From: an uncultured Oscillospiraceae bacterium
GTDB lineage: Bacteria > Bacillota > Clostridia > Oscillospirales > Oscillospiraceae
DNA length: 64,000 bases
Direction: 5' to 3'
Assembly: GCA_910588135.1 (NCBI GenBank)
Contig: CAJUOT010000001.1
Coordinates: 50,273-114,272, forward strand
The notes under the pieces are model-generated. The model did no database searches. It saw nothing but the letters and a program-made list of their open reading frames with translations, and had not been told where the DNA came from. A program made the position numbers and the translations under genes. Positions 1 to 8,973 of the stretch are shown piece after piece. Each line of letters starts with the position of its first letter. Positions within the stretch are counted from its first letter, which is position 1.

Positions 1-1
1 C

Positions 2-880
2 ACGCTCCAGGCCATTGACGACCTGGGGACATTCCACGTGGCCTGGGATGATGGGCGGGGCCTCGGGCTGGTCATCGGGCAGGACTCCTTCTCGGTGTTC
101 CCACCGCCCCTCCAGACCCTCAAGCTGTATATGCCCATGACGGTCACCTACTATGACGAGGAGGGCGACCTGGAGCAGGACTACACGATGGATCCCCGGG
201 AAGCGGCGGAGTACGCCCCCCAGATCATCGCCGCCCTGCAAGGCGAACGGCGCTGGCTGGAGAACGAGGGCCCGGAGGAGGCGGAGCGCGGCCTGATGGC
301 TTACTTTGACGGGCCGGACAGCGTGGATCAGAAGGTGCAGTCCTGTTGGTTCACCGCCGAGGTGCGGGAGGGCCAGCTCTGGGGCGTGGCAGAATGCAGG
401 GTCCGGGGCGAGCTGTCCCCGCTGGAGCTGCATCGTCTTATTAACGAGGCTGGCGGACAGGCCAGCGACGGCGTAGGTGAAAGCTTCGAGCAGCGTGAGA
501 TCAGTGTGGGCGGCGGCATGGAGATCTACGCCCACCTCTGGCAGAGCAAGGGCTGGAGCATCATGCCGGAGCAGGACCGCTTTGACCCCCATTTTTCCGA
601 GCGGCTGCCGGATATGTGCTTCACCGTTCTGCCGGAGGACGGCGCGCTGGCCTATATCATCAAGGGCGATGGACTGCGGCGGTCTGAGGACAGCAAAGAA
701 CAGCCGGAAATCAACCGCCATCTGGCGGACTACTACAATCAGGAGCGCGGCATCAGTGAGGCACAGGTGCGGGCCATGGAGGGCGGCTGTCAGCATGGCT
801 GGGACTCCCCCGCCGCCGACCCAAGAGCCTATCAGCAAACCCAGGCCCAGTCCCAGATCGGAGGGATGACCCTTGCGTAA
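2..880 (+). CDS. DUF4314-containing ICE accessory protein (5' end outside window)
   Basis: The reading frame is open from base 2, so the gene begins before the window; the GTG at 38 is only the first possible start visible. The first visible residues (TLQAIDDLGTFHVAWDDGRG) match the C-terminal part of the small DUF4314 beta-barrel-like domain that heads accessory proteins in many gut Firmicute ICEs. The rest, about 250 residues, is a conserved acidic region of unknown function, with a Gln/Ala-rich tail ending in GGMTLA. It overlaps the next gene by 8 bp and heads a translationally coupled run. I infer an accessory role in element transfer or establishment; no enzymatic motif is visible. Confidence 0.7.
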   Translation, partial: TLQAIDDLGTFHVAWDDGRGLGLVIGQDSFSVFPPPLQTLKLYMPMTVTYYDEEGDLEQDYTMDPREAAEYAPQIIAALQGERRWLENEGPEEAERGLMAYFDGPDSVDQKVQSCWFTAEVREGQLWGVAECRVRGELSPLELHRLINEAGGQASDGVGESFEQREISVGGGMEIYAHLWQSKGWSIMPEQDRFDPHFSERLPDMCFTVLPEDGALAYIIKGDGLRRSEDSKEQPEINRHLADYYNQERGISEAQVRAMEGGCQHGWDSPAADPRAYQQTQAQSQIGGMTLA

Positions 881-1979
881 GGTTTTTGAGGTGGAGCTGT
901 CCTCACAGGAGGGGTTGTGCGCGGAACTGACCCTCCCCGCCGCGCCCTATGCCCTGCTGGACGCGCTGGAGAAGCTGGAGCTGGCGGACGGTGAGGCACC
1001 CAAATGGGAGCTTCTCAGTGCGTTTGACGCCGGATATATATTCTGCTATCTGGATCAGGACGATGGTTCCCTGCCTGAGCTGAACGCCCTGGCCCAACAG
1101 TTCGCGCGGCTGAGCGAACCGGAGGTGACAATCTTTGAAGGGTTGGTGGCGATGGAGCATATGCCAATGGGCCAGCCCTTCCCCCTGCCCCGGCTGATCG
1201 ACCTGGCGTACAGTACGGACTGCTGCCACTGTGTGGAGGGCGTGGTGACCGACGCCCAGCTGGGCCGGTTCTGTGCAGGAAACGGGTTTATCCCGGAGGC
1301 CGAGAACCTTTCTGACGCGGCTTTTGAACTGCTGGACTTTGAGCGGGTCGGAAAGCAGTTCCGGGAGACCGAGGGCGGCGCGTTCACCCGCGGCGGCTAC
1401 GTCCAGCGGCGTGAGGGGCTGAGGCAGGTATACAAAACCTTGGATCTGACGCTGAAAAAGCCAGATTATACGCTCCTGACCGAAACAGCCAGCGGCGCTC
1501 AGATCAAGCTGCCCATCCCGATAGGCGCGACCGTTGTAGACGAGCCCGCCCAGTGCATGGACTGCGCCGCCCCCTCCCTCACTGGCCTCACCGCCACGAT
1601 GTCCACCCTGGATATGCTGGCCCGCCGCCTGACGGAGCTGGAGATGGACGGCGAGCTGACCAAATACAAGGCGGTGCTGGAGGCCACCGGCTGCGACGAC
1701 GCGGCCCAGGCGCTGACGCTGGCGGATGAGCTGGACCGCTACGCCTTCGACCCGGAGCCGCGTGAGCCGGACGAGGTGGCCAGCGCACATCTGAAGGGGC
1801 TGCTGCTGGAGGAGGAGCTGGCGGCGCTGCTGCCCAACGTGAGCCTGTATGCCTATGGGCAGAAGGTGATGGAGCAGACGGGCGGCAAACTCACCGGATA
1901 CGGTTATGTGCAGCCTTCCACCGGCCCCGCCCAGGATATGGAACCGCAGGCAAATGAAATGGAGATGACGCTGAATTGA
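873..1979 (+). CDS. ICE accessory protein of unknown function, 368 aa
   Basis: It starts with TTG at 873, inside the end of the preceding gene, with a GGAGGG Shine-Dalgarno at about 860; coupling is therefore likely. The protein is acidic and cytoplasmic, without signal peptide or membrane segment. A distinctive stretch near residue 110 (LIDLAYSTDCCHCVEG) and the later LDLTLKKPDYTLL block are typical of a conserved protein that accompanies DUF4314/DUF3849 proteins in gut ICEs. Such proteins are sometimes suspected to be antirestriction factors, but I see no ArdA signature and assign no function. The tail ends in MEMTLN, resembling the tails of several neighbours. Confidence 0.7.
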   Translation: MRKVFEVELSSQEGLCAELTLPAAPYALLDALEKLELADGEAPKWELLSAFDAGYIFCYLDQDDGSLPELNALAQQFARLSEPEVTIFEGLVAMEHMPMGQPFPLPRLIDLAYSTDCCHCVEGVVTDAQLGRFCAGNGFIPEAENLSDAAFELLDFERVGKQFRETEGGAFTRGGYVQRREGLRQVYKTLDLTLKKPDYTLLTETASGAQIKLPIPIGATVVDEPAQCMDCAAPSLTGLTATMSTLDMLARRLTELEMDGELTKYKAVLEATGCDDAAQALTLADELDRYAFDPEPREPDEVASAHLKGLLLEEELAALLPNVSLYAYGQKVMEQTGGKLTGYGYVQPSTGPAQDMEPQANEMEMTLN

Positions 1980-3007
1980 CCGATTTTGACTACCTGGCCC
2001 AGCTTCCCGGCGAGGAGCGGGAACAGGACTGGATCAGGATGCGGCTGGGGACGCTGAGTGTCCGGGAGGGCATTGTGCTGGCCGCCGCGGCCCAGGCTGA
2101 CCCGCCCGAGAATGCCGCCCAGGCCATCAACCAGCTCCAAATCCTGGACGAATACAGGATACTTTTGGACGCGGGCAGCTACGAGATGCTGGGCAGGCGA
2201 CACCTGGTCAACGACACCGCCATGCCGGTGGATGCCCTGCCCTTTATCAACCTGGACGAGGTGGGGCGGCAGTACGAAAACGCCCATCCCGGCCTGTTCA
2301 TCGGCAGCTATTACGTCCAGTACCCGGAAACGCCCCCCGAGCCGGTCTACCGGCCCGGCATGGCCCTGCCCGCCGACGATGGCTGGAGTGTCAAGGTGAA
2401 GCTGGCCTCTCCCACTGTGCCGGAGGGGGTATGGCTGCGGTTGCCGGGGCCGTTTGAGGACGGCTATGAAGATACGATGGAGGAGGTACTGGCCCTGCGG
2501 GAGCTGCGGATAAAACGCTGGGACGAATGCGCCCTGGTGGATGCCCAGTGCGCCCTACCCGAAGCCGGGGATCTGATGGTTCAGTACGGCGACGCTGTGT
2601 CGGATCTGCTCTATGATGGCGTTGAGCTGGGGTTCGTGCTGGCTCAGAAGGGCCAGGGCTCCCCGCACTTCATGGAGCGGTACGCCGCCGCACTGGCACT
2701 GGAGGGCTGCCATGACCTGAGACTGGCGCTGGACGTCAGTCAAAACCTCAACTGCTACGACTGGATGCAGCGCGCCGATCTGGAGGCGTCCGGCATGGCG
2801 CTCCTGATGGACAAAGGCGTGTCCGAGGAACTGATCCGCGCCAGCGGCATCGATCTGGCGGGCTACCGGGCCCACTTGCTGGAGCAGGAGGGGTACACGC
2901 CCACAGCAGACGGCTGGGGCTACATCCGCCGCAACGCCAACGAGTTCCACTGCCAATTCAGCACCCCCGCCCAGCCCCAGGAGGAGCCTGGGATGGCGAT
3001 GCAATAA
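1976..3007 (+). CDS. ICE accessory protein of unknown function, 343 aa
   Basis: A TTG start overlaps the previous stop as TTGA, with GGAGATGA upstream, so this is the third coupled gene of the run. The protein is acidic, soluble and in composition resembles the preceding gene product (short repeated leucine/aspartate-rich helices, a region near residue 130 beginning PAWRPG-like blocks is absent). I do not recognise a named domain. It ends in QEEPGMAMQ, again a Met-containing polar tail. A strong hairpin with a T-run follows 10 bp downstream and closes the transcription unit. Co-expression with the DUF4314 protein suggests a related role in element biology. Confidence 0.65.
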   Translation: MTDFDYLAQLPGEEREQDWIRMRLGTLSVREGIVLAAAAQADPPENAAQAINQLQILDEYRILLDAGSYEMLGRRHLVNDTAMPVDALPFINLDEVGRQYENAHPGLFIGSYYVQYPETPPEPVYRPGMALPADDGWSVKVKLASPTVPEGVWLRLPGPFEDGYEDTMEEVLALRELRIKRWDECALVDAQCALPEAGDLMVQYGDAVSDLLYDGVELGFVLAQKGQGSPHFMERYAAALALEGCHDLRLALDVSQNLNCYDWMQRADLEASGMALLMDKGVSEELIRASGIDLAGYRAHLLEQEGYTPTADGWGYIRRNANEFHCQFSTPAQPQEEPGMAMQ

Positions 3008-3016
3008 ATATCACAC

Positions 3017-3059
3017 AGGGGCCGTTTTCCCGATGGGGACAGCGGCCCCTCTTTTTTTG
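3017..3059 (+). terminator. Rho-independent terminator after the first accessory operon
   Basis: AGGGGCCG (3017-3024) pairs with CGGCCCCT (3043-3050) and is followed by CTTTTTTTG. It lies 10 bp after the stop of the preceding gene. Confidence 0.85.
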
Positions 3060-3108
3060 TGCCTTCACACCCCTTTTCGGGAAAACGCCCCCGAAAAAGG
3101 AGGACGTC

Positions 3109-3456
3109 ATGAAAGAAGAACAGCTCTTGGCCTACCTGAAGGCCAACTGTACCGGGCGCGGCAACATCCAGACCCGGGCGCAGCTCCAGCGGAAGCTGGG
3201 GCTCAGCAAAGACCAGCTCACCAACATGGTCCACCGGATGCGGTGCAAGGGTCTGCCCATCGCGGGCGGGCCCCTGGGCTACTTTTACGCCCAGAACGCC
3301 GGGGAGCTCCACGCCACCATCCGCTGGCTGGAGAAGATGATCCAGACCCTGCTCAAGTCCATCAACGGGCTGGTGAAGGCCATGGAATCCTATGGGCCCA
3401 TGGATGATGGCGGCGGAGTCCGCGACGACGATGGCGGCGGGGGTGACAGCCCCTGA
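3109..3456 (+). CDS. Small winged-helix/HTH protein, 115 aa
   Basis: ATG preceded by GGAGGACGTC. Residues 1-60 (TRAQLQRKLGLSKDQLTNMV) look like a helix-turn-helix in which one helix recognises DNA; the following segment looks like a wing. The C-terminus is low-complexity Asp/Gly (DDGGGVRDDDGGGGDSP). The gene opens a new transcription unit after the terminator and is directly coupled (4-bp overlap) to the adenine methylase, so a regulatory or methylation-associated role is plausible. The family name is not known to me. Confidence 0.65.
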   Translation: MKEEQLLAYLKANCTGRGNIQTRAQLQRKLGLSKDQLTNMVHRMRCKGLPIAGGPLGYFYAQNAGELHATIRWLEKMIQTLLKSINGLVKAMESYGPMDDGGGVRDDDGGGGDSP

Positions 3457-4433
3457 AAAGCATCATCCCCTGGGTGGGCGGCAAGGGGAAGCTGCTGTGG
3501 CTGATCAACCGCCTGGCTCCCGCCCGGTACGCCCGGTTCGTGGATGTGTTCGGCGGCAGCGGCACCGTCACCCTGGGCCACCCCCTGCGCCGGGGCTGCG
3601 CGGAAATCTACAACGACTACAACAGCAACCTCACCAACCTGTTCTGCTGCGTGAAGGAGCGCCCCATGGCCCTGCTCCGGGAGCTGGGCTTCCTGCCCCT
3701 CAATTCCCGGGACGACTTCAACGTGCTGTACCGCTTCTTCTCCCGCCAGGAGTTCACCGACAGCTACTTGGGGGAGGAGCTGGAGCTGACCCGGATTTTT
3801 TTGGAACCGCCCCAGGGGGAGGCCGTCCGCCGCCTGATGCTGGAGCGGGCCCCCCAGGGCGATGTGCGCCGGGCGGCGGATTACTTCAAGCTGGTGCGGT
3901 ACAGCTTCAGCGGCGGGGCCAGCGCCTTCGCGGGCCGCCCCTGCGACCTGCGCCGCTTTTTTCACCTGATCTGGGAGTGTTCGCGGCGGCTGAAAAACGT
4001 GGCGGTGGAGAACAAGGACTTCGAGGAACTCATCGCCCAATACGACCGGGAGGACACCTTTTTCTACTGCGACCCGCCCTATTACGACGCCGAGTGCTAC
4101 GAGGTGGCCTTTCCCAAGGCAGACCACATCCGACTCCACGATGTGCTGAAACGGTGCAAGGGGCTGGTGATGGTGTCTTACAATTACTGCCCTTTTATCA
4201 CAGAGCTGTACCAGGACTTTTACATCTTCCACACCACGCGGCCCAACAGTATGTCCCAGACTGCGGGCAGCGAGTACGAGGAGGTGGTGATGACCAACTA
4301 CGACCCCCTTGCCCTGGGCGCCGACCGGGGCTGGCAGATCAGCTTGTTCCAGCGTCCGGAGGACGGGGACAGCGGCGGGGGGACGTATCAACTCATCCAT
4401 GAACCCATTAAAACAGAGGAGGATTCCCAATGA
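3453..4433 (+). CDS. D12-class DNA adenine N6-methyltransferase
   Basis: The AdoMet-dependent methylase carries motif I as FVDVFGGSGTV (about residue 30) and the catalytic motif IV DPPY at residues 207-210, diagnostic of Dam-like D12 adenine methylases that modify the N6 of adenine in DNA. The conserved N-terminal KSIIPWVGGKGKL, which binds AdoMet in this family, is upstream of the first GTG (3474); the only codon that includes it is CTG at 3453, forming a CTGA overlap with the previous stop. I therefore choose this unusual start. No restriction endonuclease is adjacent, so it is an orphan methylase, likely for restriction avoidance or element regulation. Confidence 0.9.
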   Translation: MKSIIPWVGGKGKLLWLINRLAPARYARFVDVFGGSGTVTLGHPLRRGCAEIYNDYNSNLTNLFCCVKERPMALLRELGFLPLNSRDDFNVLYRFFSRQEFTDSYLGEELELTRIFLEPPQGEAVRRLMLERAPQGDVRRAADYFKLVRYSFSGGASAFAGRPCDLRRFFHLIWECSRRLKNVAVENKDFEELIAQYDREDTFFYCDPPYYDAECYEVAFPKADHIRLHDVLKRCKGLVMVSYNYCPFITELYQDFYIFHTTRPNSMSQTAGSEYEEVVMTNYDPLALGADRGWQISLFQRPEDGDSGGGTYQLIHEPIKTEEDSQ

Positions 4434-4954
4434 AAAAAGCGAAAAATATGACCTTTTCTATCCCCGCGGAGGACGCGGAATACAGCGGTTTCACCACGGA
4501 GGGCGATGTCTCGGTCCATGCCGGGGAGAACGTGCTGGCGGTTCTGCCCAAGGAGCTGACCGTCCTGGAGGCCGCCCTGGCCGCCAGGTCGCTGATTGAG
4601 GTGGCGGGGTATCTCATCGGCGGGATCAGGAAAACCTGCGGCGAGTGTGGGGAGCGGCGCTGTGCCGACAGTTGTCCTTACGGCCCGCTGGACGAGCCGG
4701 GCAAGTGCCCCTATTGGGACGCGGAGCCGGAGGTCACCTTGTCGGAGAGCGCCCGGGAGACGCTGGGCATCCCGGAGGACGCCAAGCTGATGCTGCTCCC
4801 CGACGTGGGGGAGGGGCTGGTGACCGTCGCGGACTATGATCACGACATCTCCGACATCCCGCCCACCATATTGACCGCGCTGGATTTGGCCGGTGTGTGC
4901 CGTGGGCGGCTGGACGAGGCGGTCATGAACGACGAGGTGATCCGTCATGACTGA
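4430..4954 (+). CDS. Cysteine-containing ICE accessory protein, 174 aa
   Basis: ATG overlaps the methylase stop (ATGA) with GGAGGATT upstream. The central part has clustered cysteines (CGECGERRCADSCPYG, about residues 72-87) that could bind zinc, followed by an AbrB-like stretch (LSESARETLGIPEDAKLML) reminiscent of swapped-hairpin DNA-binding domains. The family recurs in gut ICEs, but its biochemical role is unknown to me. It is coupled by overlap to the DUF3849 gene that follows. Confidence 0.6.
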   Translation: MKKAKNMTFSIPAEDAEYSGFTTEGDVSVHAGENVLAVLPKELTVLEAALAARSLIEVAGYLIGGIRKTCGECGERRCADSCPYGPLDEPGKCPYWDAEPEVTLSESARETLGIPEDAKLMLLPDVGEGLVTVADYDHDISDIPPTILTALDLAGVCRGRLDEAVMNDEVIRHD

Positions 4955-5669
4955 GGCGCTGTACCCCTATTCCCGGGAGGAGGCCAAGCGGGAGGGCGAG
5001 CTGGCCCAGTGGAAACAAAGCCACCGGGCCAATGTCTCCTGTGCCAGAAATATCAGTGGCCTGATCGACACCCACGCGCAGCAGGGTCAGCTGGAGCCGG
5101 ATACCGCCAAATTTGCCCTAAAGCAGTGGGGGTTCCCCCGGGTGCAGTTCGTACTGTCCAACACCCTGCGCGGCGCCAGCACCCAGGAGTTCGACCCGGA
5201 CGCCCTCCACTGGGCGCGGACGGCCTATGTCCCGTATGAAAAGACCAACGGCGAGTGCAAGATCCGGGCGGACAGCGCCCTGCTGGCCCAGTTCCTCCGG
5301 CAGACCCATGCCGAGTACCAGGCGCTGGGGATGTTCGGCCCGGAGCACTGCGGCGGTGCGGATCAGGATTTCACCGGGAAGGTGCTGGTTCTGCGCCCGG
5401 ACAGGCTGAAGGATGAGTGCTGGTCCGCCCAAAACCAGTTGTGGCTGGGTGAAATGGGCTTCGGCTGCTCCCCCACCGCCAGCGGGCGGGCGGTGTTCGC
5501 CACGTGCCTGGGCGATGGGGAGAAGGTCCGGTGGAACCGCGCCGACTTTATGGGTGTGCTGGAGGAGCAGTATCTGCCGGACTGGGCGGCGGAGAAGCTG
5601 GCGGAGCTTCGCGGCCCCGCCCAGGAGCAGGCGGACGGCCCTGCCCAGGGTGGCATGGAAATGGGGTGA
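4947..5669 (+). CDS. DUF3849-domain ICE accessory protein
   Basis: The N-terminal 110 residues ([20 protein letters not shown], then [10 protein letters not shown]) match the DUF3849 pattern found in ICE accessory proteins of Firmicutes. The C-terminal half contains [18 protein letters not shown] and [12 protein letters not shown] blocks that I recognise from the same proteins. No catalytic motif is visible. It overlaps both neighbours (ATGA and GTGA junctions) and ends in a Gln/Gly tail, [10 protein letters not shown], like several other accessory proteins here. Confidence 0.8.
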   Translation: MTEALYPYSREEAKREGELAQWKQSHRANVSCARNISGLIDTHAQQGQLEPDTAKFALKQWGFPRVQFVLSNTLRGASTQEFDPDALHWARTAYVPYEKTNGECKIRADSALLAQFLRQTHAEYQALGMFGPEHCGGADQDFTGKVLVLRPDRLKDECWSAQNQLWLGEMGFGCSPTASGRAVFATCLGDGEKVRWNRADFMGVLEEQYLPDWAAEKLAELRGPAQEQADGPAQGGMEMG

Positions 5670-6316
5670 GGGCGGTGCTCCAATTCTACGTGATAGACAG
5701 CCTGTGGGAAGGGCGGATGAATATGTCCCACTTCCGCCGCCTCCCGGACGCCATCCAGGCGTACCGGGCCCTGCCCGCCTCCTTCCGCAAGGCGCTGGGC
5801 GTCCGGCAGGGCGTGGACGTCATCGATTTGGTGCAATGCCTTCCGCTGTTCCCCAACGACCAGGAGGGCGAGGACGTGATGGCGCTGCGGTTTTTGGAAT
5901 ACCCCCTGTGGAAGTCCGAGCCCCAGGTCATGCAAGCGGCCCAGGAGCTGGCATCCCGGCTGCACATCCGGTACTGCCTGTACCGGCGCTGCATCATCCC
6001 CATCCCGGACCGGGAGAAGCTCCCCCGCGCCCTGCGGGACAGGTACCTGTGGCCTGACGAGCCCGGTGACTTTTTCACCGCCGCCCAGTGGGTCTATGTG
6101 GCCGGGGCAGGCAGACTGTCCGCCGCTGAGTTCAAAAACCGCTACGGCGGCAGCACGTTCCAGTACCCCCTGGTGGTTCACATCAGCGCCTGCGGCATGG
6201 ACGGGCGGGGAAATTACAAGTCCCTGCAAGTATCGCCGTGGGAATTTCATTTGTTGATCCAACGCTCCAAAGAGCGTATCGATCAAAATAAAAACGGAAA
6301 GAGGAAGAAATCATGA
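5666..6316 (+). CDS. ICE accessory protein, YodL-like N-terminus (tentative), 216 aa
   Basis: The start chosen is GTG at 5666, which overlaps the preceding stop as GTGA and gives an N-terminus [20 protein letters not shown]; longer reading of the frame would overlap the DUF3849 gene almost entirely. The N-terminal 70 residues, with a LPDAIQAYRALP block, resemble YodL/DUF4316-type ICE domains, but this match is tentative. The middle has an unusual RYCLYRRCIIP strand. There is no signal peptide. It overlaps the next gene by ATGA, so it is the last soluble accessory gene before the surface module. Confidence 0.6.
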   Translation: MRAVLQFYVIDSLWEGRMNMSHFRRLPDAIQAYRALPASFRKALGVRQGVDVIDLVQCLPLFPNDQEGEDVMALRFLEYPLWKSEPQVMQAAQELASRLHIRYCLYRRCIIPIPDREKLPRALRDRYLWPDEPGDFFTAAQWVYVAGAGRLSAAEFKNRYGGSTFQYPLVVHISACGMDGRGNYKSLQVSPWEFHLLIQRSKERIDQNKNGKRKKS

Positions 6317-7245
6317 AGCATAAGATCATCCCCACCCTGCTGGCGCTGGCCCTCACCGCCTCGCTGGCCCCCGCCGCATTCGCGGCCGCGCTCCCCTCCC
6401 CGTGCTATCCCACCTCCGTCACTCGGAGCGAGGATGGCGCCCAGATCCGCAAGGTGTACGACCTGGGCCCCGAGGACGACCCCGCGGGCATCTCCCGCTC
6501 CGACTTCGAGCAGGAGGGCTTCTATTACACCCTCACCGACCTGCTGAAGCAGGAGGCCCCGGAGCGGGAGGAGCGGTTCCACACCGAAACCGTCACCCTG
6601 GACAGCAAAAACAAGGACATGGAGTCCGTGCTCTCCCTGCTGCCCGCCCAGCGGGAGTTCACCACCGAGGATGGCCTGACGGGCACCCTGTCGCTGAAGC
6701 TGGACACCGTCCAGGTGGACGTGGCGGGCTACGGCAGCTCCACCCGGCAGGTGTCCGCCACCCGCAGCTACCCCAACCTGGCGGGCCAGGACACCTCCTA
6801 CATCCCCAAGGAGATCACCGACAGCGGCAGGACGCTGGAGCTGGCCTCCATCGACTGGCGGACGGACAACACCGCCAACGAGGACGGCTATGCCGTGGGC
6901 GACCGCTACACCGCCATCGCCACCTACACCGGCAGCGCCACCAGCTCCTACGTGAAGGGCTATGTGGTCACCGCCGAGTACAGCGGCACCGTGTCCCGCA
7001 TTGCGCTGAACAAGGTGCGGTACGTTGCTATCTTTGAAGGCACACCCCTGGTTCCCGTGGAGCCTGACCCCACGCCCGAGCCCACCACCGACGTGCAGGA
7101 ACCCGCCGCCCCCGTCCAGTTCCACTGGGGCTATGTGCTGGTTCCCTTGGGCGTGATCGCCGCCATCGGCGGCGGCATCGGCGTGGCCCTGTTCATCAAG
7201 AAGCGCCGCGAGGGCGGCTATGAAACTGAGGAGGACAGCCAATGA
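6313..7245 (+). CDS. Secreted, C-terminally membrane-anchored surface protein
   Basis: Residues 1-25 form a signal peptide ending in AFA-AAL. A large extracellular domain follows, then a Pro/Glu-rich stalk (PVEPDPTPEPTTDVQEP, about residue 250), one transmembrane helix (WGYVLVPLGVIAAIGGGIGV) and a basic cytoplasmic tail KKRRE. No LPXTG motif is present, so it is membrane-anchored rather than sortase-attached. It is coupled by ATGA to the sortase gene and likely belongs to the same surface or mating-pair module. The extracellular domain is unrecognised. Confidence 0.75.
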   Translation: MKHKIIPTLLALALTASLAPAAFAAALPSPCYPTSVTRSEDGAQIRKVYDLGPEDDPAGISRSDFEQEGFYYTLTDLLKQEAPEREERFHTETVTLDSKNKDMESVLSLLPAQREFTTEDGLTGTLSLKLDTVQVDVAGYGSSTRQVSATRSYPNLAGQDTSYIPKEITDSGRTLELASIDWRTDNTANEDGYAVGDRYTAIATYTGSATSSYVKGYVVTAEYSGTVSRIALNKVRYVAIFEGTPLVPVEPDPTPEPTTDVQEPAAPVQFHWGYVLVPLGVIAAIGGGIGVALFIKKRREGGYETEEDSQ

Positions 7246-8051
7246 AGAAACTGAGAACCCTGCTTTCCACCATGCTCTGCCTGTGTACCATGTGCGCGCT
7301 GGCGTTCCCTGCCCATGCTTTGGAGTATAACATCAACGCCCCCGGCGACCCGGAGTACGGCAAGCCCACCTCCTTTGAGCCGGTGGTCACCGCCGATGGC
7401 GGGGCCATGAAGAACGAGGACGTGTCCAAGAACGCCGCCCTGATCCCGCCCGGGTTCGGCACTCCCACCAGCAATATGCTGAACACTGGGAATTACCTGA
7501 CGCCCAACCTGGTTCCCTCCCAGATGGCGGGGGCCGGGCAGGTGAACGGCACCGTGGCCGTGGTCATGCCGCCCGCCTCCGGCAGCACGGGCAGCTATCC
7601 CATCACCGGCACCAGCACCTCCCCCTCCACAACGCCGGGCTTCACTGAAGTCACCAGCGACCTCTACTACAGCGACGGCAGCCTGGGGACGCTGAAGATC
7701 CCCTCCATCGGCCTCACCGTCAAGGTGTTCGAGGGCACCGGCTCCGCCCCGCTCCTCAAGGGCGCGGGTCATTTCGAGGGTAGCAGCATCTGGGCCGGAA
7801 ACTGCTGCATCGCGGGCCACAACCGGGGGGTGCGGAATGATTTTGGCAAAATCCACACCCTGAAGGTGGGCAGCACCATCACCTTCACCACCAAGCTGGG
7901 TACCCGCACTTATGCGGTCACCGGGGTGAACAAGGTGTCCGTCAACGACGTCAGCGGCCTGGAACCCTCCAGTGTCAACATGATCTCGCTCTACACCTGC
8001 GTGATGAACCAGCCTGCCTACCGTTGGCACGTAACCGCCCAGGAGGTCTGA
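7242..8051 (+). CDS. Sortase-family cysteine transpeptidase
   Basis: A signal peptide/N-terminal anchor (residues 1-26) and a Ser/Thr/Pro-rich linker precede a sortase beta-barrel starting near residue 145 (GTLKIPSIGLTVKVFEG). The catalytic residues are visible: His193 in GHNRG, Cys253 in SLYTC and Arg261 in AYRW. Sortases cut LPXTG-like motifs and attach proteins to peptidoglycan or build pili. The 1,924-aa pilin-like protein with LPKTG encoded 900 bp downstream is the obvious candidate substrate. ATGA overlap with the preceding surface protein indicates an operon. Confidence 0.9.
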   Translation: MKKLRTLLSTMLCLCTMCALAFPAHALEYNINAPGDPEYGKPTSFEPVVTADGGAMKNEDVSKNAALIPPGFGTPTSNMLNTGNYLTPNLVPSQMAGAGQVNGTVAVVMPPASGSTGSYPITGTSTSPSTTPGFTEVTSDLYYSDGSLGTLKIPSIGLTVKVFEGTGSAPLLKGAGHFEGSSIWAGNCCIAGHNRGVRNDFGKIHTLKVGSTITFTTKLGTRTYAVTGVNKVSVNDVSGLEPSSVNMISLYTCVMNQPAYRWHVTAQEV

Positions 8052-8187
8052 GCGCCGCTGTGTAATATGCTTCGTTTTCCCCTCTACATTTCTCCACAAA
8101 GCAACCTGTTTGCTCTCGACTTTCTGCTCAGATTTTGGTATTGTAGTGTCATGAAGATGTACCAAACGTTGGTAAGGAGGAAGAACT

Positions 8188-8907
8188 ATGCGCAGAATGA
8201 GAGAAGCGGTATTTTTGGGGATCGGCATCCTGGCAGGTCTTGCGTTAAGCGGCCCTGCGGCTCAGGCGGCGGAGGCGGTGCTTGCTGCCCGCCCCACTAC
8301 CCAGACATTTTATCTGGACGGCGTAAAAATTGACCTCACAGCTTATCTGATCGGCGGCAGCAACTATGTGCGTCTCCGGGATATCGGCAGGGCGGTGGAC
8401 TTCGGCGTGACCTACGATGCCGCAGACAACACCGTCCACATTGACCCGGACGCCCCCTACATTGAGGAGGTGACTACCCCTGCACCGGCCACGCCCTCCC
8501 CTCAAGCTGTGACTGAGGAAAGCGTACAGGCCGCCCTTTCCACCCTGCGGGAGCGTTATCCCAACAACACTCCTTGGCCAGCCCCCTACCGCTCTACCAG
8601 CGGGGGGCCTTACCACAGCGGTATGAACTGTGCTGGATGGGCCACCCTGTGTTCCGATGCGGCCTTCGGCAGCCTGCCATGGCGGCGAGTGGATAACCCC
8701 AGTTGGGATGAGATCCGTTCCGGCGATCTGGTAGAGTACGACAGCGGCCCGAGCGGCCATGTGATTGTAGTGATCAATAAAACAGCGGATGCAATCACTT
8801 TCACCGACAGCGGCACCACCCAGCGGGCATATTGGGGTGGACAGTACACCCGGGAGTGGTTGGAGCAACAGCCTGATCTAACTTTATACACCCGTTACCC
8901 GAACTAA
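8188..8907 (+). CDS. Secreted protein: copper-amine-oxidase-N-like domain plus cysteine-peptidase-like domain
   Basis: A signal peptide (residues 1-27) is followed by a stalk-type domain (FYLDGVKIDLTAYLIGGSNY, YVRLRDIGRAVDFGVTYD) typical of the copper amine oxidase N-terminal-like domain used as a cell-wall or protein-binding module. A Pro/Thr linker leads to a C-terminal domain with NCAGWATLCSDAAFG and RSGDLVEYDSGPSGHVIVV; the Cys and His positions fit an NlpC/P60- or CHAP-like amidase fold that cleaves cell-wall peptides. It has its own GGAGG site and lies in a 136-bp gap after the sortase, so an independent promoter is likely. Assignment to a peptidase family is tentative. Confidence 0.65.
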   Translation: MRRMREAVFLGIGILAGLALSGPAAQAAEAVLAARPTTQTFYLDGVKIDLTAYLIGGSNYVRLRDIGRAVDFGVTYDAADNTVHIDPDAPYIEEVTTPAPATPSPQAVTEESVQAALSTLRERYPNNTPWPAPYRSTSGGPYHSGMNCAGWATLCSDAAFGSLPWRRVDNPSWDEIRSGDLVEYDSGPSGHVIVVINKTADAITFTDSGTTQRAYWGGQYTREWLEQQPDLTLYTRYPN

Positions 8908-8922
8908 AAACCCATATAAAAA

Positions 8923-8955
8923 GGCCGGACTGCAAAAGCAGTCCGGCCCTCGTCA
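8923..8955 (+). terminator. Hairpin terminator before the adhesin gene
   Basis: GGCCGGACTGC (8923-8933) pairs perfectly with GCAGTCCGGCC (8938-8948) around an AAAA loop; the following CTCGTCATTTT is only a weak T-tract, so it may attenuate rather than fully stop transcription into the adhesin gene 26 bp further on. Confidence 0.65.
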
Positions 8956-8973
8956 TTTTGAGGAGGAATCATT

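Noticed and set aside
873..3007. ArdA antirestriction protein assignment for the two accessory genes
   Set aside because: The ArdA motifs are not visible; only context suggests such a role.
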